A stretch of 64,000 nt of DNA from Anaeramoeba flamelloides (GCA_027625915.1 JANTQA010000019.1:687001-751000), one strand, 5' to 3'. Shown: positions 23,021-35,259, numbered from the stretch's first letter. The notes: generated by a model not told the origin, from the letters alone. A program made the numbers and translations.

Positions 23021-26000
23021 ATGGATTTTTCTACGGATTCCGATCTTAATGAAGAAAAGTCTATTGAGCATTTGATTAAAGTTGTTGTTTTAGGACAAAC
23101 TGGTTGTGGAAAGACCTCAATAATTCTACGATTTGTAGAAAACGAATTTTTACCAGACATTTCACCAACTATAGGGGCTTCCTTTTACTTGTCCAGGATC
23201 AAGATTGATAACAAACAAATTTCTCTTCGGTAATTGTTTTCTTTTCTTTTCTGATTTCTGTTTTTGCCAGTAAAAGCGAATTTCTTTTCTAATTCTAAAT
23301 AGAGATTGTTTGTTTTTCTTTTTAAAAAAATTGAGAGGGTTTGATAAAAAATCCTTGATTTGGTCTAGTTGGTGTTACAACATCTTTGAACTCCTTTTTT
23401 TCAAATGGAATAACGATCAAAGAAACAATTTTTTTATGATGCTTCTTGTTTTCCTTACTCGCCAATTTTCCCTTCAGAATTATTCCAACTTTTTTTTTTG
23501 ATCTCTGATGAATTTAAACACCTACCACCCCTTAAACCCCAGGAAAATAATTTGAGACACCCAACATTTTTTAACAAAGCCAATATTTGTAAAATGTTTT
23601 GAATAATAATTTTACTGAAATTAATTTCTTTTCATGTTATCAATACTCAAAAATAAGAAAAGTTCTCAATTGGTGTCTTTCAGTTTTTGGAAAAGAATTT
23701 TTCAATCACTAACTTTATATTTAAGTCAAAAAATACAAATTAGTGGAAACAAGAAATTTTTGACAACAAACAAGAAATACCTTTTAAAAATAAAAAGTAA
23801 AATCCAAAACAAGAATATTTCTAAATTTTCCAATAATCCGAAAGAACTTTGGATCGTCTACTATTGTGGTAACAAACTTCAACACGCCTTTTAATTGTAA
23901 ACTTTAAAAGAACCTGAAAATGAAAAGTACTATCAATTACTAGTATTCGAATAATACATTGGAAAAATTTTCGCTTCATTTTCCTTTTTTTTTTCGATAT
24001 AAATTATAACCAATTTAGCCAAGAAAAAGATTGAAATTTGTGAACTCTATTTATTTGGTTGTTGCTTTTTTGTTGTTTTACATTAGTATATTTTGGGTGA
24101 ACTCAGAACCCTAAATGAAAGTCCGATTTCATTAATTGAAAAATCGAGAATTGGTTAAACTTTTATCCCTTTAAATTCCAAATACAAGTAATAAAAGAAA
24201 AAAGAAACAATTTCACACAAAATATAAAACTGGAATATTGGGGGTAGTAACAGTTTTTAAAATACTTTCTTTTAGTAATAGTTTTTCTTTGGTTATTCAA
24301 TTAACAAAAATTTGTTGAAAAAATTGACTATTTTTGATCCTTCCTTTTAAAAATTTCTCTTTTTGTAGTAGAACTTTAAGAAACTAGTACTGGTGTTAAT
24401 TGTTTTGATTTGGTTTCTTTTATTATTTAAATTATAGATCTTTCTATAAAAAAAGAAAAATGGTTTTTATTTTGAAACACAGGTTATCGGCTTTGGGCAA
24501 TTTTTAAGATCTCCAACACAAGAGTAAATATGGAATGTTGTAAAAAATAGAGTTTTTACAATTTTCGAGATAAATAAAGAGTTTCATGCAATTACCCAAA
24601 ATTTGGCAATAATAAAAGAAATCCCCATTTTGATTTTTGAACTCAAATGGAATTTTAAATATAAAATCGTTTGGTAAATATCAATACATTGTTTGAAAAA
24701 TGATTTTTTTTTTAAAATTGAAAGATTGGTATTTACCAAACCATTTTTTGTAAACAATTATTATTAGTCTATTAAAATAATCAGATATTATATTTACTAT
24801 AACAAAATTGTGGGTAATTTTATGGTACTCTTTATTTATCTCAAAAATTGTAAAAACTCAATTTTTTTTTTATTGTAATTTAAGGGAGGTGTTTAGAATT
24901 CCTCTTGTTTGCCGTTAGGTTTTCCAGAATTCAAAAGAATATAGAAAAATCTTTGATTTTACCCTATCTTTTGAATTCTGGAAAACCGCCGTTATGTTTT
25001 TCTTGAGTTTTCTGTTTATTTGTGAAGTGTTCTAGGTTTTTTGAGTTTTCTATTTATTTGGAAAATCTATAGATTTTCGTTAGGTTTTTTTTACTTTTCG
25101 AAATAAACGGAAAATTTATAAAAATTTTCTGTTTATTTCAAAAAGTAAAAAAAACCTAGAACACTTCACATATAAAACAGAAAACCTCAAGAAAACCGCC
25201 GTTATCTTTTCCAGAATTCAAAAGAATTGAGAAAAATCCGAGATTTTACTCTATTCTTTTAAATTCTGGAAAATCTAGGCACTCTACGGCACTTGATTGC
25301 ACTTGACAGCACTTCCCAAATTCCTAAACTTGAATTTAGAAATTGTTGAAAAGATTTGAACATAGTTTTATTATCTACTAGAACTAATAAAACCATTGGA
25401 TCTTGTTTATTAATAATATTAAAAATATAATTATTAATTAAAATAATTGAATAATTATTTTTTTCTAATTCAGAAATCCAGATTTTACGATTATTTTCAT
25501 AGGCTGGGCAGTCGTTAGGTTTTCTTGAGTTTTCTGTTTATTTGTAAAATTGATAGATTTTCATTAGGTTTTTTTTGAGTTTTCTATTTATTTGTGAAGT
25601 GTTCTAAACTTTTTTGAGGTTTTCTATTTTATTTGTGAAGTGTTCTAGGTTTTTTTTACTTTTTGAAATAAACAGAAAATTTTTATAAATTTTCTGTTTA
25701 TTTCGAAAAGTAAAAAAAAAAACTAACGAAAATGGATAGATTTTATATATAAAATAGAAAACCTCAAGAAAATATAGGCACTCTACGGCACTCTACGGCA
25801 CTCTATGGCACTTGAAAACAAGATCACAGAGAAAATGATCCAAATATTCAATGATATCAAAACTCAATTTTTTACAGCATTCATATTTACTCTTGTGAAG
25901 AAAAAAAGAGAATTATATCAGATCTCGATATAAAAAAATAGATCCAAATTGTAATTGTTGATTTTATTGATAATAATATACTGAATTATTCTTTGAAGTT

Positions 26001-28425
26001 AATTTCTTTCTTCTTTTAATTAGTTTAACTTTTCATTTTCAGTAAAGTCTCAAAATAAAAAACTTGTTGAGTTTTTTTTCACTATTCCACCCCCCCCCCC
26101 CAATAACGAATGCCCTTCTAAATTTGATGATCGAAAAATATTTAATCGTTGTTTAATTTCATATTGGATGATTTTAAATTTTTTTCAAGTCAACAGAAAT
26201 GTGACAATTAACAATTTAGTTTTTTTGTTTTTTATAAAATTGCAAAATTTGGTCAAACAAAATTCGAAATTTTCTTTGAAAACAATCCAAAATCGAGATA
26301 CTCAAATGACAGAAACTTTCCAGTTTATTTGAAACAAATCATGATATTAGGATAATGGTAATATGATACATGGTAAAACTATTGTTCAGCTGGCATTCGA
26401 GGTTACAAAAATGGATTTGTAAATTGGTATTAATTTATTGGAAAAGTCCAAAAAAAAATTTTTGGATGAAATAAATGCTTTACAGATACTGTTGTTAAAA
26501 TAACTCATGTCCAGATTTATTTACCCCTTGTTTCCAAGTAAAAATGATTTTTCTTTTTTTATAGAAAGATCTATAATTTGAATAATAAAAGAAACCAAAT
26601 CAAAACAATTAACACCAGTATTAGTTTCTTAAAGTTCTACTACAAAAAGAGAAATTTTTAAAATGGAAGGATCAAATATGAAATTTTTCATAAAAAAAAG
26701 TGTTAATTTTGATATATTTTTACATAATCGAAAATACAAAAAATATAAACAAAAATTTACAAAATTAGAAAAAATGATATTTGATCCTAGAATTTGAAAA
26801 TATTTTTTTGATAATAATATGGGACAAACCCTCAAAACAACTTCCATTAACATTATAAAGTGAGTCAAAATTTTTGAAAAATAGTTTTGAAGAATTCAAC
26901 AACTCACAAAAAGTATAATTATAAATTTCTTTTTTAAGAAGCAAAATTGGTTATAATTTATATCGAAAAAAAAAAGGAAAATGAAGTGAAAATTTTTCCA
27001 ATGTATTATTCGAATACTAGTAATTGATCGTACTTTTCATTTTCAGGTTATATTAAAGTTTACAATTAAAAGGCGTGTTGAAGTTTGTTACCACAATAGT
27101 AGACGATCCAAAGTTTGTTCGAATTTTAAAAATTTAATTATTTTTTATTTTAATAGGAATTCTTTAATTTGTAAATATTAATAAAAATTCAAAAAACAAA
27201 ATGATATTACGAGTTTTCATAAAAAAACACTAAGTAGACATTAACAATTCTATTTCAAATTCTTATTAAATTTTCGAACTATCAATTTTTATTCCTGTTT
27301 TCGTTTAATTCTGAAAAACAATCTTTTATGTTTTCTTTTGTTAGAATTTTCGCATAATTTTTGAATTTCTTGTTTTATATTTAATAACAAAGACATAAGG
27401 TAATTTTTATTTAAAGGGTTGAAAGGGTTAAGCACTTTAAATAAAAATCTTACATTTTCTCAAACTTCAAAATAGATACGCTAATCGCATTTTTACTTCT
27501 CAGATTTTTTATATTTTACAATTAAACGATGAAATGTACCTTAAATTCAAATATTCTTAAAAGGAGGATCATTTTTTTTTCAATTTTTAATATCTTTTTT
27601 TGAATTTGTAAAAAATATTTTTATGAAAGACAAAACCTCAGTTTTTTTTTTATTTCTCGTTAATTTGATAAAAACAAAAAAAAATATATTGGTATTTAGG
27701 TTGAGAATTAATTTTTTTTATTTTTATTTTTTTAAATTAATATTCATTTTTTGCTTTAATAACTTTACATAACGACCATTTTAGACTCTGGGACACTTCT
27801 GGTCAAGAAAAATTCCATTCATTAGTACCATTATATTATCGGAACGCACAAGTATGCCTTTTAATTTATGATATTACTGATCCACTTTCTTTGAAACAAT
27901 TAAAATATTGGATGAATGAATTAAGAAATAATTTGAAAGTTTTACCAGTGCTGGTTGTTGTAGCAAATAAGATAGATATGATAAATAAATCTGAAAAGGA
28001 AAAAATTCAAATTCAAAAGGGTGAAAAATATTCAAAAACAATTAACGCTTCTTTTTTTACATCTTCGGCAAAAAATGGTGAAGGTAATAATTAATCCAAA
28101 CATCTAGCTTTTACTACATTAAATTAATTTTATTCATATTGTAAAAAAAAAAAAAGAATTAATTATCCTAATATCTTTTTTTAATTGTGTATTTTCTTGT
28201 TATAACTTTTCAATTCATAACCATCTTGATTAATTAATATCTTATTATTATACAAATATAGGTATAAATGAGATTTTCCAATCTGCATCAAAAGAAGTTA
28301 TTCGCAATAAGAATAAATTTATTTTTTCCAAAATTGGGGAAAAAAAATCAATTGAAATAACAAATGAAAATGAAGAAAATAACAAAGAAAAAGAAATAAA
28401 AAAAGAAAAGGGAAAATGTTGTTAA
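23021..28425 (+). CDS. Rab-like small GTPase (three exons)
   Basis: Exons 23021-23229, 27785-28083 and 28262-28425 join in phase to 223 residues, a normal Rab length. G motifs: P-loop GQTGCGKT at 25-32, switch I Thr50 in SPTIGASF, DTSGQE at 73-78 with Gln77, ANKID, and TSSAK near the C-terminus. The protein ends KGKCC, a Cys-Cys geranylgeranylation signal, so it should cycle on a membrane. The layout (short acidic N-terminus, DTxGQEKFHSL, GINEIFQ) is closest to Rab5/21/22-type endosomal Rabs, but I cannot assign a subfamily. DTAG is DTSG here, a mild change. The first intron is 4.55 kb because many inverted-repeat elements have inserted in it; the second is 178 bp. A (TA)n run follows the stop. 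Confidence 0.93.
24530..24885. mobile_element. MITE-like element M
   Basis: Inverted arms of about 70 bp: GAGTTTTTACAATTTTCGAG and ATAAATAAAGAG on the left are mirrored on the right by CTCTTTATTTAT and CTCAAAAATTGTAAAAACTC. The loop contains a smaller GGTAAATA / TATTTACC pair. It lies inside the large inverted repeat of the Rab-like intron. Only this copy was seen. Confidence 0.6.
24909..25316. mobile_element. Foldback element B, copy 3
   Basis: Same order as copy 2: a hairpin of CCAGAATTCAAAAGAAT, a palindrome around AAATAAACGGAAAATTT, a second hairpin, then 10-mers (GGCACTCTAC and GGCACTTGAT-like units). GCCGTTA motifs separate the modules. Confidence 0.75.
25507..25814. mobile_element. 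Foldback element B, copy 4
   Basis: It has the large palindrome (ACTTTTTGAAATAAACAG and complement) and a tail of three GGCACTCTAC/T units plus one GGCACTTGA. It lacks the flanking CCAGAATTC hairpins. It lies 190 bp from copy 3, in the same orientation. Confidence 0.75.
26090..26101. repeat. Poly-C tract of 12
   Basis: Twelve consecutive C (preceded by CCA) in DNA that is otherwise mostly A and T. It is the only G/C homopolymer of this size in the window. It sits in Rab-like intron 1. Confidence 0.9.
26735..26890 (+). repeat. Repeat family H, copy 1
   Basis: It shares an ordered set of blocks with 35260-35390: ACAAAATTAGAAAAAATG, ACCCTCAAAACAACT, ATTAACATTATAAAGT and TCAAAATTTTTGAAAAATAG. 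No ends could be defined. Confidence 0.6.
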
Positions 28426-29684
28426 TCTTATTATTATTAATATAAATATATATATATATATATATATATCGTAATTTTACAATAAATTAATTTTGAGATA
28501 TTAATTTAGTTAGGTTATTACTTTTTTTTTTTAATGTATATCAAATAATAGTTGGTGAAGTTTTGAGAAAATTTTTCTTGAAAAATATTTTTTTTTGTTT
28601 TTGTTTTTTGTAGATTAAAGTTGAAGGAGAAAAAATCATTATTTTTTATTATTGATGAAAGAAGTAAAAATTACACTCTACATGTACTTTTACTAAAATT
28701 TTCTCAAAGGTAATTTAAGTGTAAAATAATAAATTTCACAATTGTTCAAGGTAAAAACACATCCAATTTTTTTTTATGTTTAAAAAGCAAAAACAAAAAA
28801 TTAACAAAGAAAAAAAAGAAAAAGAAAAAAAAAATTGAAAAAAGAAAAATAAAAAAAAATTGAAATTTAAAATGGGTTTATAACAGGAAATTGGTAAAAA
28901 ATCAAAAAAAAAAAAAAAAAAAAAAAAAAAAACAATGCTATCTTTAATGAAGAACACACAAAATCACGTACATAATATTTTTGGATGATTTATTTTAATT
29001 TGATCATAAATGTTCATTTGGGGATCCTAATTTAATCGTTGTAATTTCTGTTTTTCTTTTTTGCTCTGATTTACTTTAAACATTTGATATTTTTTGCCCT
29101 TGCTTTTTAGATTTTATTTCCAAGTTACTCAAACTTTCATGTTTCAGTATCTCAGTATTAACAAATAACCACTTGATCTATTTCCTTTATAACTCTACTC
29201 CTCAATATAATGAAGAACTAGCCAGGGAAAAAATCGAAAAAAAAATACAATAATTTTTTTTTAGTAGGGAAATAAGAATACCTAATTCAAAATACGGGCT
29301 AAAAGTTTGTATTCTTGGAAAATAAAATGATTTTATATCAAAAAATATTATTTTCTGATAAAAATCAACAATAAATAAAAAAGATAATATTCTTATTGTT
29401 TTTGTTAATTTGAATTAATTCTAAAATCCAAATTGTTCGAATTTTTTCATAGAATGGATAGTTTCCATAATAAATGATCAATGTCTTCTATTATTTCCAG
29501 ATTATGGTATTTTTTGAATAAAAATACAAAATATTTATTTTTATTTTATTCTTATTATAAATATAAGAATATCTATTTTGATAATTTGTGAGTTTTTTCA
29601 TTTTAAAATGGAGACAGAAGCCCTTCCATTTTAAATATTTTTTGTCTTTAGGTTTTTTTTTAATTTTAGAATTTATAAAAAAAC

Positions 29685-29724
29685 ATAGGCACTTTATGGT
29701 ACTCTACGGAACTCTACGGCACGA
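29685..29724. repeat. Foldback element B, tail fragment
   Basis: Degenerate 10-mers of the GGCACTCTAC type (TAGGCACTTT, ATGGTACTCT, ACGGAACTCT, ACGGCACG) mark the tail of a B element. The palindromic body is missing or too decayed to recognise. Confidence 0.55.
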
Positions 29725-29739
29725 AGGTTTGTTTATATT

Positions 29740-31290
29740 ATTATAATAATTAATAATGTTTAAATATTCCTGGCTTTTCCATCCAGAAATATTTATTATT
29801 AAGTTTACTCGAAATTAATTAAGATTTGCGTTTAACAATTTTAAATTTTCTGCTTTCCAATTAATATTTTCGTTGTCTTTTTTTGAAAATTTTAAATTTT
29901 TTGATATGTGTTTAAAACAAAAAATTATTATTTCTTTTTGAGTTTATATCATCTTTTATATATTTAAATTCTGACTTGGTATATTTTTGCTTCAGTTTTA
30001 TAAATCATTCTTGTAGAATGTGAATTAATTTTTAAAAATTTTGTGACTTTTTTATTTATCCAAACATCCATTGAGTTGAAATATTTTTGATTTAGATGAT
30101 AAATAACTAATCCATCCAATAATTGTATAATGAATACTGATTTAAAAATTTTTCTATTTTACCCCATAAGCTAATTTTTTTTTGTTTGTTAAAAAATCAT
30201 TTGATTTTATTAAAATTGTTAACTTTTTCAAAGTTTTTTTCTAGATGTTTCTCTATTTCAAACAGATTCCTAAATATTTTATTTTGGATAATTGATTTGT
30301 TGTAATGTTTTATCAATATTTATATTCATTCCAAATTCTTGAATATTTTTATAAATTATTATCAATTTTTTATCAAATTTCTGAAATTGGTCCTTTCATT
30401 ATTAAAATTAAGTCATCTACAAACATTTGAACATGATGGACTAAATCTTTTATTTTATAAAATTAGTAAAAATTTTTCAATAAAAACGTATATAAAAATG
30501 TTATCCTTAGGAGAAATACTCAAAAAATCTTTAATATGGCTAATCAAAATGACGAAATTTATTGTTCTTGTAGATAATTTTTCATCAAAGCTCTTATGGT
30601 TAGAAAACTTAGGGTAATAAAGAAAAAATGAAAATAAAAAAAATTGAAAATAAAAAATTCCTAAAATAGTTAAAAAATATACAAATTCGGATACATAGTA
30701 CCCCACTTTTCGGAGTCATGGAATACCAATTGATTAATCACAGTTTGTGGAATCTTATTTATTGCTAATAATCTTTCTATCAGGTTTTTACTCCTCCTGT
30801 TTCTGGGGACGTGTCTAGGTTTTCCAGAATTCGAAATAATTTAGTAAAATCAATTTGATTTTACTCAATTCTTTCAAATCCTGGAAAACCTAACGACAGT
30901 GGATAATTTTTAATTTGGTCATGTAAATGATATAATATTTTTTTACTTTAATATTTTAATTATTTTTCTTCTTCTCTTTTTTATTTAGTAAATTTTTTTT
31001 GATTACTCGTTTCTCACAATAAATAAAATCTTTTATTTTTTCAATAAAAAATGGTTGATAAACCCAAATATCAAAGGAGAAAGAGTATTCCCTTGATAAA
31101 CTCCTATTCCTTCTTTTTTATAATATTTTTTTTAGCCAAATTTTGATTTTTTCAATTTTAATATATTTATTGAGAACATAGTGAACTAATATATGAAAAA
31201 TTGTATCAAAGCATTTTTTAATATCAATTGTGACAATAAAAAATTATTTATTTTTTATATTTCTTTTTATGTTTTTTGAGTTTAAATAAT
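29740..31290 (-). pseudogene. Decayed non-LTR (LINE) reverse transcriptase, minus strand
   Basis: Read on the minus strand, VTIDIKKCFDTI (about 31200-31236) matches RT motif A, GVYQGNTLSPLIF (31065-31105) motif B, and MFVDDLILIM (30404-30430) the catalytic YxDD motif. A downstream MDVWINKKVTKFLKI and IYKTEAKIYQVR (near 30000-30080) match the region after the palm domain. GxxQGxxLSPLxF is typical of non-LTR elements. Frame breaks and stops occur throughout, and a B-type hairpin interrupts the copy. The IYKxEAKI block is shared with the remnant at 19110-19800, so both may be one family. Confidence 0.7.
30818..30897. mobile_element. Foldback element B, solitary hairpin
   Basis: TCTAGGTTTTCCAGAATTC and its complement form an 80-bp hairpin, the same module that flanks B copies 2 and 3. 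It is inserted in the minus-strand LINE remnant, so it is younger than that element. Confidence 0.65.
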
Positions 31291-32181
31291 GAATTTAGTA
31301 GAATTATTTGAATATCTTATTTTTCTTAAAAAACAAATAAAAAATAGTATGTTCATTTTAGTTTTATGGTACAAGTGTAAAAATTAAACTCTGTAGATCC
31401 TTATACGCACATTCCCTTTTGACAGTTTAATAATAAAAAACAGATTTCACAATTACTAATAAATTCAAAAAAATCTAAAAAATTTTTTACATCAGGATAA
31501 ATTTAAAACAATATTATCTTCATTTTCCTTTTTAATAAATCCCAAAAACTCTGCTTAAAAAACATTTCATTCAAAAGAAGAGTTTCAAAATAAACTTATT
31601 TTTTAAGTTTCTTTTGTTTACATGAATAAAATTTGAACTTCAACACTTGAAAAAAAATTCAAAAATTTAATTTGGATTAAAAGTTTTTGAAGATTTTTTT
31701 TAAATTCCTAAAATCAAAGATGTAATTTCAAAAAAAAAAAACAAAAAAAATGTATGTTATAAGCTGGTATTATTGTAAAAACCAATTGATGCACGAAACC
31801 AAATCTGTATTTTTTTTTGTTATAAAAAAAAACGTTCATATTAATAAAAAGTAAATACAAATTTAAATATTTTATTTTCTCCAAACAAAAGATTATAAAA
31901 ATAATCTATTATAATTTTTTTTTTTTAAAGATTAAACAATTAATATTTTCCCTAAGGCAGTTTTAAAAAGGTGTTTAATATAGACCTGATTATAGGTATC
32001 TTGAAAGTTTGAAACTGTTTTATAGAGACTTTTTGAAAATCTTTTTTGTTCGACATTTCTTTCAAAACTGACAATAATTTTGAAAATTCACAAAATATGC
32101 AAATAAAATTTCGCTTTAAATTATTGAAATAAAATATTATTTTGCTTATCGAAGAGAATAAATATGTTTTAATTTCTGTAT

Positions 32182-33387
32182 TTACCCATAAATGCCTAAA
32201 AGCACAGCGCCTATTATTGCAAGAGTAAATGATCCACAAAAGTATAGAATTTTCTTTCCAGTTAACTCTTTAAAAAAAATGATTCCGATTAATGAAGCGA
32301 CTACAACTGCAAGCTGAACGAGTGAATAACCTTGGCTCATCCCAAGAGGCGACATCGTGGCTATTATTGTGAAGATATTGCCAATGGTCCATAAGGCGCC
32401 AGAGGCGAGGGGGTAATGTATTACGTTCAATTGGATCAAATCTCGTATTGTCCTATTTTTATAATAGTAGATAGCGCAAGTAATTGCAAAGATGACAGAT
32501 GCTCCAAGGAAGGCACCAAACCCAAAGGAAATCGGCATTGTAAGCCCTTTCTCACTCTCAGAAGCAAATTCTAAAGGAACCATTTGGCTGCCACCGAAAA
32601 TCGTAATTAATGCGATACCAAGGATACCCAATTTAAGATTGGGCTTGTGTTCTTTTCGAACACGCTTGTCCTTGTTGTGTAAAGTGTCCCTATTTAAAAC
32701 AGAGTTATCGTCTCCAATAGAGTTTGAATCAATTTCCATCTCTTCAAAGTGATCTGAAACATCTGAATCAAGACCATCTTTTATCCCAGCAAGAGAAAAC
32801 CTTGTAACACTTTTTTGATTTTTGTTGTCTTGTTGCAAAGAAGAACGCGAGCTCCTTTCTGAATGCACCAAGTATTCAGAGTCGATCGTGTTGTCTCCAA
32901 TTGGGATTAGCTCTGAGTCTGAGGATTCTTGTTGATCTTTCTTTTCATTTTCTTCTTTGCTTTGCTTTATAAACCCCATGCTTGTTACACCTACAACTAA
33001 AAAGAATAGAGCAACAACAGTCAAACCGACAGATTTTACTTTGTGTCCAAACGCTATCCCCCAAAAAAAGGAAACCAATAAAACGAGTATCGCCCAAATC
33101 GATTGCCCTTTTGAAATCCCAATATTTTGGATCGCTAATGGGAAGCTGATCGCGCCAGGAATGAAGATTAGCCCACACAACATTCCATAAAAGCTAAAAC
33201 GAAACGGCGCAAAAATTAGTGTCACAAAGGGCAACGTAACAACCATTATGTTGAGATAGAAATTGAAGACAAATGTGTTCAGATCTGCTTCGATAATACG
33301 CTTCAATTTCATTGGTGCACCAAAGCTCCCCCAAATGATAATTGCTATAAAGACTGAAATCCACCCTAAAGTTAAGGATATTGCCAT
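32182..33387 (-). CDS. TMEM144-like multispan membrane transporter
   Basis: A complete 401-residue ATG-to-TAA single-exon gene. About ten membrane segments are visible: roughly 3-22, 40-59, 68-87, 96-114, 119-139, then 252-270, 286-308, 328-345, 352-372 and 380-400. A 110-residue acidic, Ser-rich loop (141-250) splits the two halves. The WGSFGAPMK motif after the first helix and the WTIGNIFTIIA...GMSQGYSLVQLAVVVASL region near 333-366 recall TMEM144 and the related drug/metabolite transporter fold. Known of the family: a predicted carbohydrate transporter, substrate not settled. The acidic loop is probably cytoplasmic and could be phosphorylated. It is convergent with the Rab-like gene. A D-type MITE lies 190 bp upstream of its start. 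Confidence 0.85.
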   Translation of the reverse strand: MAISLTLGWISVFIAIIIWGSFGAPMKLKRIIEADLNTFVFNFYLNIMVVTLPFVTLIFAPFRFSFYGMLCGLIFIPGAISFPLAIQNIGISKGQSIWAILVLLVSFFWGIAFGHKVKSVGLTVVALFFLVVGVTSMGFIKQSKEENEKKDQQESSDSELIPIGDNTIDSEYLVHSERSSRSSLQQDNKNQKSVTRFSLAGIKDGLDSDVSDHFEEMEIDSNSIGDDNSVLNRDTLHNKDKRVRKEHKPNLKLGILGIALITIFGGSQMVPLEFASESEKGLTMPISFGFGAFLGASVIFAITCAIYYYKNRTIRDLIQLNVIHYPLASGALWTIGNIFTIIATMSPLGMSQGYSLVQLAVVVASLIGIIFFKELTGKKILYFCGSFTLAIIGAVLLGIYG

Positions 33388-33574
33388 AAGTTTCTGGTGC
33401 TGAATAATAAAGCTTTTTTGACAAATAAGAATAAAGCAAAAAAATAGTTTTGAAATTTTCCATTGAAATAAAGAGGAAAGAAAAGATAATTCTCAGTTAA
33501 TAAAAGGATAATAGACAAACACCAATTCAGTAAATTGGACAGAACCTTGTTTTCAATTTTCCAACTTGAGTTAA

Positions 33575-34033
33575 CTGTTGAGAGAAAAATGTTGGACACA
33601 GAAAAATGTTTGGACATCATTTTTCATTGGGAACATTAGTAAAAATTGAAAATCAAATCGTATTGATAACTAGGTGACTTTTATTTAAATCCGGGTTTAA
33701 ATGTGTTACAAGTTCATTAATCTGGGGTGTGTGTAGAATACTCATTTGAATGGTTGACAACTAAAGTAGATCAGGCTATTTTAACAAAAATCCTTTTTTT
33801 CGTAAAGTTTACTATTAATTCTGAAAATGGTAATTTTTAAACTTGCTTTAGATTATAAGTGATAACATTTTGAAAAAGTAGAATTACATTAATTCTGATT
33901 CTAATAAGTAGATTATTGTCATTTTCTTTAGTTATTTCACAAACGAAAGAAATTTAAAATCATTTTGAGTTAGGTTCCCAATTAAAATTGCTGCCCAACT
34001 ATTTTTCTCTGTCTAACATTTTTCTCTCAACAG
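33575..34033. mobile_element. Harbinger-like MITE D, copy 1
   Basis: 459 bp with inverted ends CTGTTGAGAGAAAAATGTT and complement, extending about 75 bp inward, and a TAA duplication at 33572-33574 and 34034-34036. The 3-bp TAA target is typical of PIF/Harbinger elements. The copy at 56749 is alike over its whole length. No transposase is encoded. Confidence 0.85.
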
Positions 34034-35145
34034 TAATGAGTTTTCCGATTTAGAGATTATCTGAAAACTGAAAATTTATATTTTTGTATGTTTTTTATTA
34101 AGTAAGGGATTAAAGTCAATGATAAAATCGTCTTGAATTCAAATAAATTGTAATTGAATGTTAATCTTACCAGTTCTACATGTTTCGTAAGGCTCTTGAA
34201 CAGATATTATCAATAATACTTGTATTTGAATAATAAATGGGATAGAATTTTCATTTATTTTTCTAGATTCCTTTTTATAAAGAGAGTACTCAAACAAGTA
34301 GGTAGTAATTTGTCGTTTACTGCTCATTTTCCAAAAGAAAATTGATAGTGAAGTGAAAATATTTCCAATTTCAAATTCAAATACCAATATTGATCAAAAA
34401 AATTATTGAATTTTTTAGTAAGGATCACAATTATTAATTGAAATTTTAAAATATTTTTTTAGAATTGCTTTTCAGAATCAAAAGAAAGTTTAATAAAATA
34501 CTATTATTTTAGGTTTTGAATAATTTGATTTTTGAATTATTTAAAATAAATATTTTTTCATTTATTCAATTTCAAAGATATACTCAAAATTTTTTTGTCA
34601 AATATAGCTTTGTATTAATTATTTGAGTTTATTTTTAAAAAACTAGTGGTATTTTCAAAATATTTTCAATATGAGAAAATCATTTGAAACAATTACCTAT
34701 GAATAATTATTTTATTTTTCCAAAAAGTTCAAAAGATAGAGTGATTTTCAAATATATCAAAAACGAAATGAAAACTATATAAACACGATTTCAAAAATTT
34801 TGACACACCTGAAATAATATATTGAAAGGAAAAAAAATCCTTTAATATTCAAGAACAACTAAAAAGTAAATCTGATTTATAATTCATCTTTTAAGTCATT
34901 CTAAATCTATAAAAGCCTGATATTTTAAAAATTAAAAAAAATTAAATCAAAAACTAAAAAAAATTGAGTTACAATTTTTGAAATGAGCCTTAAAGATTTT
35001 TTATTACAGAATTTTCACTAAAAAAGTTATACAACAGGATTTTTTACAAATCACAGAATTCTTTTTAAAAGATATTATATCGTCTTAATTTTCTTAGTGA
35101 TGGTTTGTCTTTTCGATGATCTCTTTTTTTTTTCCACATGATCTT

Positions 35146-35186
<41 letters not shown>

Positions 35187-35259
35187 GAAATCGAGAAAAA
35201 ATGAAAAAGAAAAAAAAACAAAAGAAAAACGAAAATACAAAAAAGCAAAACAAAAATTA

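Larger units (their letters stand above)
23845..27115. repeat. Large discontinuous inverted repeat inside Rab-like intron 1
   Basis: The outer arms are about 23845-24018 and 26943-27115, nearly identical in reverse complement (landmarks ACTTTGGATCGTCTACTAT and GAATAATACATTGG). The inner arms, 24325-24475 and 26543-26680, are also matched (ACACCAGTATTAGTTTC block) and look like pieces of element I. Between outer and inner arms the two sides do not match. The centre holds elements M, B3 and B4. It is best explained as nested insertions or a foldback element broken by later ones. Confidence 0.7.
28426..32181. other. Intergenic region with LINE remnant
   Basis: About 3.8 kb between the 3' ends of the Rab-like and TMEM144-like genes. 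It starts with a (TA)n run (28446-28469). A decayed LINE occupies roughly 29740-31290 on the minus strand, interrupted by a B hairpin at 30818-30897. A short B tail lies at 29685-29724. The open frames at 30339-30706 are shadows of the LINE. I see no live gene. Confidence 0.55.

Noticed and set aside
33372-33620. 82-codon minus-strand frame upstream of the TMEM144-like gene
   Set aside because: It runs through the terminal repeat of MITE D1 and overlaps the start of the real gene in another frame.
34139-34387. Minus-strand frame beginning MSSKRQITTYLFEYSL
   Set aside because: The composition is mixed and a GTAAG follows, but I found no partner exon, homology or start context, so it is noted only in the spacer entry.
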